Assembly: GCF_947507565.1 (NCBI RefSeq)
Contig: NC_089176.1
Span: 744,001-808,000, forward strand
Source: Oscarella lobularis
Lineage: Eukaryota; Porifera; Homoscleromorpha; Homosclerophorida; Oscarellidae
DNA: 64,000 nt
Direction: 5' to 3'
In this document: one piece after another, positions 1-21,850 of the stretch
How the letters are laid out: each line of letters begins with the position of its first letter
Numbering within the stretch: the first letter of the stretch is position 1
The notes under the pieces: model-generated
What the model was told of the DNA's origin: nothing
The model's database searches: none
Seen by the model: only the letters and a program-made list of their open reading frames with translations
Position numbers and translations under genes: made by a program

Positions 1-1145
1 ACAGTGAGTACGACGGACGTAGGGTCGATGATCGCTGGAATGAGCCACCAGCCAGTGAACGATGCTCTCGTTATCGTAGCGTTGATGCCGACATTATCGG
101 GCCACTTGAGCCGCATCGTCTGCTCGGCAAACGACGTCGCGTATTGCGATTGAACGACGAAGAAGAATAGCATCGATGTGACGTACGGAACAATTGTCCC
201 AAGTTTGATGGCGTTGTCGCGTCGCGCCAGTTCTCCGCGTCTCCATTGCCTTGGCAACGGAGCATCTTCCGCCGACGGCGTCTTGTACCAAGCAGTACGA
301 CAAATAATCGAACACTTGGGAAAAGACTTCCAATCGGGCTTATAGTGACGCAATCGTTTTCGCGAAATAATCAATAGAGAGAGAACGAGAAAGAGACAAA
401 CGGGAACGAGTATGTAAACGTAACCATATTCTCGCCTATAGTTGGGCTCGTGATTAAGATCGATAAGCTCGCTCCAGAATTTCGGACTCAGCATGCCGTT
501 GTAAATTTCGCCGACGAGGCCGCCAATATTGATGGCGAAGTACGACCAACCGACGAACGCTTCGAGATGTCGTCGACGCTGATGTTCGTTATAGGCGAGC
601 TGTTCGAGCATGTACGGCAACATGACGGCACGCACGGCGGCACCGCACACGGCGACGACGCCGATGCCGACGAAATAGAAGACTTTCGCGGCGACGTTTA
701 CGCGATCTTTCGCTTCGGATTTCGTCGCGGCGAGAAAGAGCGACGACGCGTAGACGAAAACGCCGCCGATCGTGTACGGAATCAAGGCGACGACGAGAAC
801 TTTGTAGTGACCGAGTTTACGGTCGCACGCGTAGCCCCACAAAGGCGATAGGAGAAACGTTGTCGCGACGAAGAGAAGCGACACGATGTCGGCGATGGAT
901 ACGCCCATGCAGTAGCGGGTGTACCTGCGGACGTTGATCGATACGATGTACCAGGCGGCGCGTTCGAGTGTCTGCAAGAGAAGAAGGAGAAGGAGTCTCG
1001 CGATTGCCGGCGACACTGAGGTGGAGAGTCGCGAGAGAGTTCGTCGTCTTTGCGCCGCGCGCGTTCCAATTGACGCGTATCGAGCCGACTGAATCAGTTG
1101 TTCCGAGTCCGAGTCGTATTCTGCGTCTATGCTGCCCTTCTTCAT
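1..1145 (-). CDS. SLC15/POT-family transporter, copy 1 (3' end outside window)
   Basis: A reading frame opens at the ATG at 1145 and stays open to the left edge of the window, so the gene is intronless as far as seen and its C-terminal part is missing. The protein aligns along its length with the complete copy at 1243-2955. Proton-coupled oligopeptide transporters (POT/PTR2, SLC15) import di- and tripeptides or related solutes across membranes. Visible hallmarks are the first helix with the LERAAWY segment, which corresponds to the ExxER region of the family, then LSPLW and ACDRKLGHYK, the loop 2-3 signature region. Compared with copy 2 it lacks about six residues after the YCMGV motif. An acidic, serine-rich cytoplasmic N-terminus of about 20 residues precedes a basic stretch. 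It is the first of three tandem copies on this strand. The substrate cannot be told from sequence. Confidence 0.75.
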   Translation of the reverse strand, partial: MKKGSIDAEYDSDSEQLIQSARYASIGTRAAQRRRTLSRLSTSVSPAIARLLLLLLLQTLERAAWYIVSINVRRYTRYCMGVSIADIVSLLFVATTFLLSPLWGYACDRKLGHYKVLVVALIPYTIGGVFVYASSLFLAATKSEAKDRVNVAAKVFYFVGIGVVAVCGAAVRAVMLPYMLEQLAYNEHQRRRHLEAFVGWSYFAINIGGLVGEIYNGMLSPKFWSELIDLNHEPNYRREYGYVYILVPVCLFLVLSLLIISRKRLRHYKPDWKSFPKCSIICRTAWYKTPSAEDAPLPRQWRRGELARRDNAIKLGTIVPYVTSMLFFFVVQSQYATSFAEQTMRLKWPDNVGINATITRASFTGWWLIPAIIDPTSVVLT

Positions 1146-1242
1146 GGTTGTGTTTTGAGTCGCACGTGACACGCTCGCTAATTATGACAGATGGATGTAA
1201 TGTATAATTCAGAATTGTACAAACCTTTAGTAAAAAAGACTG

Positions 1243-2955
1243 CTATTCTTTAGCGGTATACGGCGCTTTTCTCGTATAGCCGTGATACTTGAGATCAGCG
1301 AAAATAAAAAAGGCCAGACTTCCTATTGTGAACCAGGCGAGAAGGACAAAGTAGTTCCAAATTGGCTGCGGAATTCGGTGCTGGCAACTCGAACCTCTCG
1401 GAGTTTCAAAATACCATGATGGCTTTGCTTTCTTGATGATCTCAATAATGGCAAAGCTCAGCACATCAGCAATACCGGACAGCATATGCAACATAGAAAA
1501 AGCAATTGTCTTGTATTCCCTTGGCGCGCGTCCGAGAACGAACTCCCTCACACCGACGATAGTGAAAACCTCAGCGACGCCGATTAAAAAATATTGCGGC
1601 ACTTGATACAACATCGAAACATGAGAATAGCAGCAGTGGACGATGTGATGGTAATAGTATATTGCCGTTGCATGATAGATAAAATCCCCTGCCTTCCACT
1701 GAACAACGGCGGCTGCAAGACAAGCTAACCCAGCGAGAAACATACCCAATCGCATTCGCACTTGAAAAGAGAGCAATGACCTGACACATCGTTCGTACAA
1801 GGGACGAATGACAAAGAGCATTAGAGGCACGGTAATCAGAACAGCAGTTGGGTTAATGATTGATGGAATGAGCGACCAAGCAACGTGTGGTCGTTGTTTC
1901 GTCATCGTAGCGTTGATGTCACTGTTACCGGGCCATGCAAGCCGTACCGTCTGCTCTGGAAATGACGTGGCGTATTGTATTTGGACGACGAAGAAAAAGA
2001 GCATTGACGTGACGTAGGGGACAATTGTCCCGAGTTTGATGGCATTGTCGCGTCGCGCTATTTCGCCGTGTTTCCATTGCCTTGGCAACGGAACATCTCT
2101 CGCCCTCTTGTAGTACCAAGCAGTTCGACAGATAATTGAACAGCTAGGAAAAGGTTTCCAATCCGGCTTAGAGTGACGGAGTCGTTTTCGCGAAACGATC
2201 AATATGGAGAGAACGAGAAAGAGGCAAACGGGAACAAGTATGTAAACGTGACCATACTGTCGCCTATAGTCGGGCTCGTGATTCAGATCGACAAGCTCGC
2301 TCCAGACTTTTGGTCTCAGCATGGAGCTGTAAATTTGACCGACGAGCGCGCCGCAGTTGACGGCGAAGTAAGCCCAACTGACGAAAACATCGAGATTTCG
2401 TCGACGTTGGTCTTCGTTGTAGGCGAGTTGCTCGAGCATGTACGGCAACATGACGGCACGCACGGCGGCGCCGCACACGGCGACGACGCTGATACCTGTG
2501 AAATAAAAGGCTCTGGCAGCGACGCTTTGGCTCTTCGCTTTGATATCGGATTTTGACGCGAGATAGAGCGACGACGCGTAGATAAAAACGCCGCCGATCG
2601 TGTATGGAATCAAGGCGACGATGAGGACTTTGTAGTGACCGAGTTTACGGTCGCACGCGTAGGCCCACAAAGGCGACAGGAGAAACGTTGTCGCGACGAA
2701 GAGAAGCGACACGATGCCGGCAATGGAAATTCCGTTCGACTCTTCGGTGACGCCCATGCAGTAGCGGGTGTACATGTAGACGTTTATCGACACGATGTAC
2801 CAGGCGGTGAATTCGAGTGTCCGCGCGAGAAGAAGAAGAAGGAGTCTCGCGATTGCCGGCGACACTGAGGTGGAGAGTCGCAAGAGAGCTTGTGCGCGCA
2901 TTGTGTTTCGAGCCGACGGGACCAGCTCTTCCGAATCGCTGCCGTTTTTCCTCAT
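1243..2955 (-). CDS. SLC15/POT-family transporter, copy 2 (intact)
   Basis: A single uninterrupted 570-residue frame, close to the usual size of SLC15 proteins, with about twelve hydrophobic segments and a large soluble loop between the two helical bundles. POT-family features include the ACDRKLGHYK loop near residue 105, helix 4 with VRAVMLPYMLEQLAYNEDQR, and, near residues 455-480, QVPQYFLIGVAEVF followed by REFVLGRAPREYKT. That last block matches the family's PTR2 signature region (P..F.I...E). The family moves peptides with protons, usually at the plasma or lysosomal membrane. One oddity: the first-helix motif reads LEFTAWY, whereas copies 1 and 3 have LER; the arginine of the ExxER-type proton-coupling motif is lost here. 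A long hairpin lies directly upstream of the start codon. The gene has no introns, unlike most genes in the window, so an ancient retrocopy origin is possible. Confidence 0.85.
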   Translation of the reverse strand: MRKNGSDSEELVPSARNTMRAQALLRLSTSVSPAIARLLLLLLARTLEFTAWYIVSINVYMYTRYCMGVTEESNGISIAGIVSLLFVATTFLLSPLWAYACDRKLGHYKVLIVALIPYTIGGVFIYASSLYLASKSDIKAKSQSVAARAFYFTGISVVAVCGAAVRAVMLPYMLEQLAYNEDQRRRNLDVFVSWAYFAVNCGALVGQIYSSMLRPKVWSELVDLNHEPDYRRQYGHVYILVPVCLFLVLSILIVSRKRLRHSKPDWKPFPSCSIICRTAWYYKRARDVPLPRQWKHGEIARRDNAIKLGTIVPYVTSMLFFFVVQIQYATSFPEQTVRLAWPGNSDINATMTKQRPHVAWSLIPSIINPTAVLITVPLMLFVIRPLYERCVRSLLSFQVRMRLGMFLAGLACLAAAVVQWKAGDFIYHATAIYYYHHIVHCCYSHVSMLYQVPQYFLIGVAEVFTIVGVREFVLGRAPREYKTIAFSMLHMLSGIADVLSFAIIEIIKKAKPSWYFETPRGSSCQHRIPQPIWNYFVLLAWFTIGSLAFFIFADLKYHGYTRKAPYTAKE

Positions 2956-2961
2956 TCCGCA

Positions 2962-3016
2962 CCCTCTCCGCCGTTCCCGTATACTCGCCGTGAGTATACG
3001 GGAACGACGGAGAAGG
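2962..3016. repeat. Near-perfect hairpin upstream of SLC15 copy 2
   Basis: Bases 2962-2986 pair with 2992-3016 around a 5-base loop: a 25-bp stem with two mismatches. The stem starts seven bases upstream of the ATG of copy 2, so it falls in that gene's 5' leader or promoter. The outer end reads GGTCTGG on the right, resembling the ends of the larger foldback element at 21390-21518. It may be a remnant of a small foldback element or a structured leader. Confidence 0.7.
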
Positions 3017-3281
3017 TCTGGTCAATGGGCGTCACACACGTGATACGCTAAAGATACGTATTCTATTATTTGAATCGCCACTCACCCCACCCCTTATTTC
3101 GAGCTGCTATCGATAAAACGTACAGGCGATGTGGATACATTAGTTAATTAAGGTTGCAGGAGTACTTTTCAATATAGCACTAAGATCATCTAATGGATTC
3201 TACAGAAGACTGCTATAACAATAAATCTAAGACAGAGAAGAGCTGCTCTGACATAAAAACGATCAAAATAGTACAAAGCTA

Positions 3282-4980
3282 TTACACTGTACCAATATCA
3301 TATTCTTTAGCAATATACGGCGCCCTTCTCATATAGCTCTGATACTTGATATCAGCGAAAATAAAAAAGGTCAGACTTCCTATCGTCAGCCAGGTGAGAA
3401 TAATAAAATAGTTTGCAATGAGCTGCGGATTTTGGTATTGGCAATCGCCAGAACCTTTTGAACTTTCAAAATACCACGATGGCTTCAGTCACAGCAAAGC
3501 TCAACACATTTGCAACGCCATACAGCACATGCAACACAGAGTAGGCAATCGTCTTATATTCCCTCGGCGCGCGTCCAAGAACAAACTCCCTTACACCGAC
3601 AATGGCGAGTACTTCAGCGATGCCGATTAGAAGATACTGCGGCACCTGATAGAACACCGAAAGATCAGAATAGCAGGGCGAGAACGTCGTAACGGTAATA
3701 AAAAATTAACTTTGTATGGTGGGTCATTACTTTCACTTTCCACTGAATGATGGCAGCCGAAAGACAAGCCAAACCAGCAATAAACATACCTAATCGCATT
3801 TGCGCTTGAAAAGAGAGCAGCGATCCAACGCATCGTTCATATAAAGGACGGATACCAAAGAGCACCATGCAGAGGTACGGTGATTAGAACAGTAGCTGGG
3901 TCGATGACCGACGGAAGGAGCCACCAGCCAGTGTATGATCCATCACTGGACCACTTGAGCCGCATAGACTGCTTTGCGAATGACGTGCATGCCATGGCAT
4001 ATTGAGATTCAACGACGAAATAGAAGAGCATTGAGGTGACGTAGGGAACAATTGTCCCGAGCTTGATGCCGTTGTCACATCGCGGCTATTTCATCGCGTC
4101 GCGTTGGCAATGGAATATCTTTCGTCGGCGTCTTCTACCAAGCAGTTCGACAGACGATCAAACAGCTTGGAAAGGGTTTCCAATCTGGCTTATAGTGGCG
4201 AAGTCGTTTTCGCGGAACGATTAATAGGAGAAGAACAAGAAGGAGGCAAATGAGAACGAATACGTACACGCGACTGTACTCTTTCCTATAGTTTGGCTCG
4301 TGATTAGAATCGATACGCTTGCTCCAGACTTCCGATCTTAGCATGCCGCTGTAAATTTCACCAATGAGCGCGCCGACGTTGACGGCGAAGTAAGCCCAAC
4401 AGACGAAAACTTCGAGATTTCGTCGACGTTGGTCTTCATTGTAGGCGAGTTGCTCGAGCATGTACGGCAACATGACGGCACGCACGGCGGCGGAACACAC
4501 GGCGACGACACTGATGCCCGTGAAATAAAAGGCTTTCGCGGCGACGTTTACTTGAATCGCTTCGGAATTCGACGAGATAGAGCGACGACGCGTAGATAAA
4601 AACGCCGCCGATCGTGTACGGAATCAAAGCGACGATGAGGACTTTGCAGTGACCGAGTTTACGGTCGCACGCGTAGGCCCACAAAGGCGACAGGAGAAAC
4701 GTTGTCGCGACGAAGAGAAGCGACACGATGTTGGCAATGGAAATTCCGTTCGACTCTTCGGTGACGCCCATGCAGTAGCGGGTGTACGTGCGGACGTTGA
4801 TCGATACGATGTACCAGGCGACGCGTTCGAGTGTTTGCGAGAGAAGAAGAAGAAGGAGTCTCGCAATTGCCGGCGATACGGACGGAAACCGGAAGACTCC
4901 TTTGGTTCGTCGCTTTCGATTTGTCCGAGCCGACGGAACGAGTCGGAGTCGGATTCTGGATCGATGCCGTCTTTCCTCAT
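3282..4980 (-). pseudogene. SLC15/POT-family transporter, copy 3 (decayed)
   Basis: This stretch aligns from end to end with copies 1 and 2 at DNA level, but its frame is broken many times. The ATG at 4980 is out of frame with the first membrane helix, a frameshift follows SSLYLVEF near 4570, and a nonsense TAG replaces the TAC tyrosine codon after CRTAW near 4135. Further frameshifts occur around 4080, 3870 and 3700, where there is also a small unrelated-looking substitution or indel. At the far end the stop codon of copy 2 is a tyrosine codon here and the frame runs on a few codons. Long segments, for example 4135-4500, remain translatable and very similar to copy 2, so the decay is recent. 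No splice sites rescue the frame. Sequencing or assembly error cannot explain this many lesions. Confidence 0.85.
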
Positions 4981-5201
4981 GACCTGTTACACAGGGTGTC
5001 TGGAGGATTAGCCTTGAGCTGAAGACAATCCCTGTATAAATAAATATCTCACTCACTCACTCACACTCACTGTGTTCGTCGCCGACCGGATAATGAAACT
5101 TAATAATTTGTCACGATTAGGTGTGACATGTGCGCATGCTCCCGTTCTCTTCTCTTTCTTCTTCGTAGAGCCGCTAGGGAGGAAGCCACAAGCGTGAAGC
5201 C

Positions 5202-7044
5202 ATGGCAGACAGTCTAAAGCAGTTTATACTCGACTCGGGAAGTCTTCTTTACAGTAAGTCGCTCGCGCGCAGACGCGAAATGCCGCAGGGTGCGAACTCG
5301 CCTTGTCCCCAAAGGTCTGCACGACTTCATCGCATCGTCGCTGATTCGCGAAACCCTGTCGACGAGCGCCCAGCAAAAGCGCAAGACGCTCGCCACTCAA
5401 CTGGGTGACTTCATCGAGAAGTTGAAAGGTGACGGCCACTTGTCCTCGACGTCGTCACCGTCATTGCGGTCCCCCGCTCACATTCGTCCCCGTATGAAAA
5501 CACCGATTTCGTCGACAATATCGCCGTTGCTTCAAAAGCCGGCCCCTCCGCCGCAGCCGCCGCCGCAGCCGCCGCCCCCACCCCAGCCCTCCGACGAACC
5601 CGAACTCTATACAGACATGCAGCCGGAAGATCCAAACGGCGGCGTAATGGAAGAATTCTACACGGATATGGGTTCGACGCCGGTCCCAGCGCCCCCGCCC
5701 CCGCAGACTCCGCCACCGCCGGAGGAGGAGGAGGACTCCTTCGATTCGTTCAGCGAAGAGGAAATGTATACGGATATGGGAACAGAGGAGAAGAAGATGC
5801 AAGAAGATATGTATACGGATATGGGAACGGAGGAGACGACGCAAGAAGAGATGTATACGGATATGGGGCAAAATGGCGGGGGTGGCGGCGGCGGCAGCGG
5901 CGGCGGCGGCGGCGGCGGCGGCAACATTCCGAGTGTCGTTGTAGAAGACGATTTTTATCATGACGTCACTTCGCAGCCACGTGCTTTGAGTCCGCCCGTT
6001 AACAATACATCGGCGGCGGCGGCGGCGGCGACGGACGATGATTCGCCGTACGCGCACGTGAAAAAGGTGAAAAAGATCAAGGCGGTGAGTTTGACGTCAG
6101 TAGCGAAGCAGTGCGGCTACTTGGAGAAATTGGGCGGCTATCGCGGCAAAAAGTGGCAGCGACGTTTCTGCATTCTCGACGACATCTGCCTCTATTTCTT
6201 CGGCTCGGAAAAGGACAAATCCCAGCACAATCAAATCCTTCTCGTCCGTCACGACGTCGCCACCGAAGCGCCTGAGCTCAAATTAAAGGACAAGCGGCGC
6301 AATCTCGTCTTCAAAGTCCATCCGCTCACCGAATCCGACGCGGCGACGGCGAAAGTCTATTATTTCCGCGCGCCCGACGAAAAGACGAAAGGGCAGTGGG
6401 TCGACGCGCTCGTCACCGCGTGCCGTCGCGGGACGAATCTATTCAATCGGCACACGATATTACGCGAGTACATCGACGAGTCGAGTCCGTCGTTCAAACG
6501 ACGACCGCACTCGGAGCCAATCGCTGAGGAGGAGGACGAAGGAGGGGAAGATCTTTATGAGGATACGGCGGAACTGAAAACGACCGTGCGTCCGATAACG
6601 CCGTCGTTTACGAGCGAATCCGACGCCGATTCGCCTATGGTGAAGCGTTCGGCGGCGCTGGCGCCGGCGCCGGAGCGACCTAAATCGCAGTTCGTTTTTT
6701 CCAAATCGCCTGCTGCTTTGGCTCTCGCCGCGCAACCCAAATCGCAATTCGTTCCACCGGCGGCGGCGGCGGCGCCGCGGACGCCGGATCCCGTCATCGA
6801 CACGACGCGCATATACGACCAGGATAACTGGTTCAACTATGACGACGTCTACGTCGCCGCGTGGGATTGTCGTGCCGGTGCCGGCGACGAGTTGGCTCTG
6901 CGGCGCGGCGATCTCGTTCTCGTCGTTGATCGAAAGAATGCCGATTGGTGGCTCTGCAGCGCCGAGTCGGCCGATAATGATTTTCGCGGAAAGTCGGGTC
7001 TTGTGCCGTCAGCGTATCTTGCGCCCGCTTTCGAGTTGGCGTAG
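5202..7044 (+). CDS. SKAP-like adaptor: N-terminal helix, YxxM array, PH and SH3 domains
   Basis: Two exons: ATG at 5202 to 5253, then a 61-bp intron (GTAAGT ... CCCCAAAG, 5254-5314), then one long exon to the TAG at 7044, giving about 593 residues. A shorter intron ending at 5288 would break the frame. The order is that of SKAP1/SKAP2 (Src kinase-associated phosphoproteins), cytoplasmic adaptors linking Src-family kinases to integrin and actin signalling. An N-terminal helical segment (about 18-60) contains QQKRKTLATQL. A PH domain (about 283-390) runs from CGYLEKLGG to GQWVDAL. A C-terminal SH3 domain (about 530-590) has AAWDC, DWWLC and GLVPSAYL. Human SKAPs are about 360 residues; the extra length is a proline-rich, acidic linker with five identical YTDM motifs at about Y116, Y133, Y169, Y184 and Y198, plus FYHDV near 232 and a glycine run. 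YxxM is the classical ligand of PI3-kinase p85 SH2 domains. Other candidate sites are LYEDT and the IYDQD/NYDDVY cluster just before SH3. Confidence 0.85.
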
Positions 7045-7584
7045 GGGAGAGAAGAGCGAGAGAATGGGATTGGGGGGAGTGGGGGGAGATTTATTTACCC
7101 GTCTTATAGTTTCTTTCCTTTTTTTTGCTAATGTCTTTTTGCTACGTTTTGTCTTTTTGAAAGTGTCTGTTTGCAAAGGCTTTTGCTTCCATGATTCTGG
7201 CTCGGCTAGAAGGAATTTTCGAAAAAAAATAACAAACGAACGCAGCGACGTTGGTTTTACCTGCTTGATCTCGTTGAAGGACGGCTAGTTGCCTGAGCTA
7301 CAAAGGCGGAATTGCACACGCAAATGACGACGCTGCTACGCTAGAGACTCTTCTCTTACCTTCTGACTCTGGTTCAGGAATGGTGGAGAGACTTGACAGG
7401 GAAGCAGCGAAGACGTCTAATCTAGATGCACAGCAAAAAGGTATTAATTACTACATGATTTCTAGTACTATTCTCTCTACGGACTTTGCGTCTAAACTCG
7501 ATCCGCACAATTCCATCTGTAAATCGAGAGCGGAGATTTGGGATTCAATTTGCTTCGTACTAATTACTGAAAGAGAATATTTAT
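7045..7584. other. Convergent 3' flanks, no gene seen
   Basis: The interval holds the 3' ends of the plus-strand SKAP-like gene and the minus-strand LRR gene. It has a G-rich stretch just after the stop codon and T-rich runs near 7115-7130. Short open frames inside it look like chance. No RNA gene or repeat was recognised. Confidence 0.5.
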
Positions 7585-9247
7585 TTACGTAATTGTTTTC
7601 ACTCGGAGTTGATAATTACCGGTGGTTGCAGTCATAGGACGCATGACAGGCGGCGGCATATTTTCCGCTTTTTTCGTCAGGTTGACTTGAACACCGTCAA
7701 TCAACTCAACACTCGGTACTGCACGAGCGATATCTGCACGATAGCTGCAAAGTAAAGATACAATACACGTACGTATAATATAAGCATCTATCTACTTTGG
7801 CTCTTGAGCCAACGGATTGCCTTCAACGTAAAAATCAGTAAGACGCGGAAATTTTGCCTGCAGATTAAACACATCTCGGAGCAGAAAGAATTTGACTGCA
7901 TTTATACTTACTAGTGACTCCGTCGTTTTGAGTTGGTTGAATTTCATGTCGAGTAGCTCCAACAAAGGACACTGGCTTGAAAGGGCCTAGCCAATTTTGG
8001 GATAAAACCTACGTAGGTATACTGGCCATACCGTAGCGTCTTCTATCTCATTGTTAGCTAAATAAAAGTTCTCCAGTGACCTAAAGGAGAAAGAGGACCA
8101 GAAATTAATTAATTAATTCTTATGACGTAGAGAGAGATTTCACACCTCAAATGGCCTAGACTTGCTACAGATGACAAGGAAAGTCGTTCCAATCTTAGAG
8201 TCTAATATGAGAAAAAGAATGAGCCATGCAGAAAGAGTCAATAGTATCTCTGACTACCCGAAGACGTGGTAGAGAGCTCAGGTCTGGTAGACTCTTTAGA
8301 TGATTTCCTGACAAGTCAATTTCTTGAAGCTACGAGAAAAAATTGCGTTTTACCGGAGAAGAACAATTCGTCTACTTTTTTGCATTGAACAATATCAGGA
8401 ACAGCTACCAATTGATTGTCTCCCAAGTCAAGCTCCTCCAGATTAGTCAACGCAGAAAGTCCCTAAATTTAAAAATAATCAATGCCATCTTTTTTCTCCT
8501 AATTCAAACCTCGACTTTGCTGATCTGATTACTGCTCAAGTCCAGATAAGTCAGCTGCGAGAGCGACACAATTTCTTCTCTCGCCACCGACGTAAGACAA
8601 TTGAAATCTAAGCGAAGCAACTGGAGCCTCGTCAAATGCTTCAGACCCGCCCCAATAGACGCAATGCGATTATATTGCAACATCAAGCAACATAAATCTC
8701 TCAACCTAGACGCACATATTAATTAATTAATTAATTAATTAAATTCTGAGTCTACTAAACACCTGTCAAGGCCTTCTATTGTTCTAATCTCATTTGAATA
8801 GAGTTTCAGTTCTTTGAGACCCTTGTGTTGAGTCAAATTATCAATGGCAGTTTCATCTGCTGTAACTGATTTACTGTCGATTTAGTTAGGTTTTCTATTT
8901 TTCGAATCTTGTTGCAAGACAAATCCAAACTTCTCAGTCGAGAAAACTGTCCCGTTGCCCAGAAACGACGCTCACTCAATATTTCGCATTACAATTTAGA
9001 CCTACACTTTCCAAGTCGCTGATTCGTCGAATCCGTTTACCGTGGAGATCGATCTCGTACACGTGATCGTTCCTCTGCTGACCAGAAATCCGTAGCTATG
9101 AAAAAATAGGTTATCTTTGCGAGAGCTCGCGTGGTTTGGCGCTTGACGGCTTCGCGAGCTTGAGCATACAATCTCGTCCACTTTGATAGAGCAATCAGCA
9201 GCGTTGGACGCGGCATCGGCATCGCTGGACTTCTCTTTTCGACGCAT
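7585..9247 (-). CDS. Leucine-rich repeat protein
   Basis: A multi-exon minus-strand gene. I place the start at the ATG at 9247 (MRRKEKSSD). A first intron (GTATGC ... CAGCAG) joins DEI in phase to RNDHVYEIDL, and the stop is a TAA at 7587-7585. Translated exons carry successive leucine-rich repeats of the SDS22 type: VYEIDLHGKRIRRISDL, LRSLDLSCNKIRKIENL, LRDLCCLMLQYNRIASI, LQLLRLDFNCLTSV, LTYLDLSSNQISKVE and others. It ends with a typical LRR cap, FPRLTDFYVEGNPLAQEP then YRADIARAVPSVELIDG. Such 22-residue LRRs form a curved protein-binding solenoid; relatives include PP1 regulators and ciliary proteins. No enzyme domain or signal peptide is seen, so a cytoplasmic scaffold is likely. I could not assign an orthologue. 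Several introns contain TTAATTAA runs. The start lies only about 130 bp from the 3' end of the neighbouring ABCC gene, which is transcribed in the same direction. Confidence 0.75.
8719..8742. repeat. TTAA-repeat microsatellite in LRR gene intron
   Basis: About six tandem TTAA/AATT units. Shorter TTAATTAA tracts recur in introns elsewhere in the window (for example near 8108, 11675, 13560, 17915, 36065 and 43493), so this looks like a general feature of introns in this genome. Confidence 0.9.
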
Positions 9248-9378
9248 TGATCGATTGGCGCCTAGCGTGCGCGTCCACACACGTTACAGTATGCTTACAT
9301 CAGCTTACATGCTAGCAACTTAAAACAACAGCTTCTGTGCTAGTAAACTACACATCCAACAGCAACACAATAATAGAA

Positions 9379-15464
<6,086 letters not shown>

Positions 15465-15524
15465 ACTTTTTTTGTTGTACAGCGAGCATGCGTAGTGGGG
15501 AGCCGGATGTAAGATGACTCGACT

Positions 15525-15618
15525 TATTCTATGCTTACATGCTAGCAACCTAAAAAACACAAAAAAACCAGCTTCTGTGCTAATAAACTACACATCCAAC
15601 AGCAACACAATAATAGAA
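15525..15618. repeat. Junction of the 6.24-kb tandem duplication
   Basis: Bases 15530-15618, upstream of copy A, closely match 9290-9378, the 3' flank of copy A, beginning at TATGCTTACATGCTAGCAAC. This places the duplication junction near 15520-15535. One unit is thus about 9.29-15.53 kb and the other about 15.53-21.9 kb. Confidence 0.8.

Positions 15619-21850
<6,232 letters not shown>

Noticed and set aside
2962-3016. CRISPR-like or bacterial terminator hairpin
   Set aside because: The window is animal nuclear DNA with introns; there is no repeat-spacer array, and the hairpin sits upstream of a eukaryotic start codon.
5254-5288. A 19- or 35-bp ultra-short intron in the SKAP-like gene
   Set aside because: The 35-bp option breaks the frame and the 19-bp option is implausibly small; the 61-bp intron ending at 5314 is in phase and gives a SKAP-like N-terminus.
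5461-6057. Long antisense frames opposite the SKAP-like gene
   Set aside because: They mirror low-complexity proline, glycine and YTDM coding sequence, with arginine/serine-rich or repeat-like translations and no splice sites.
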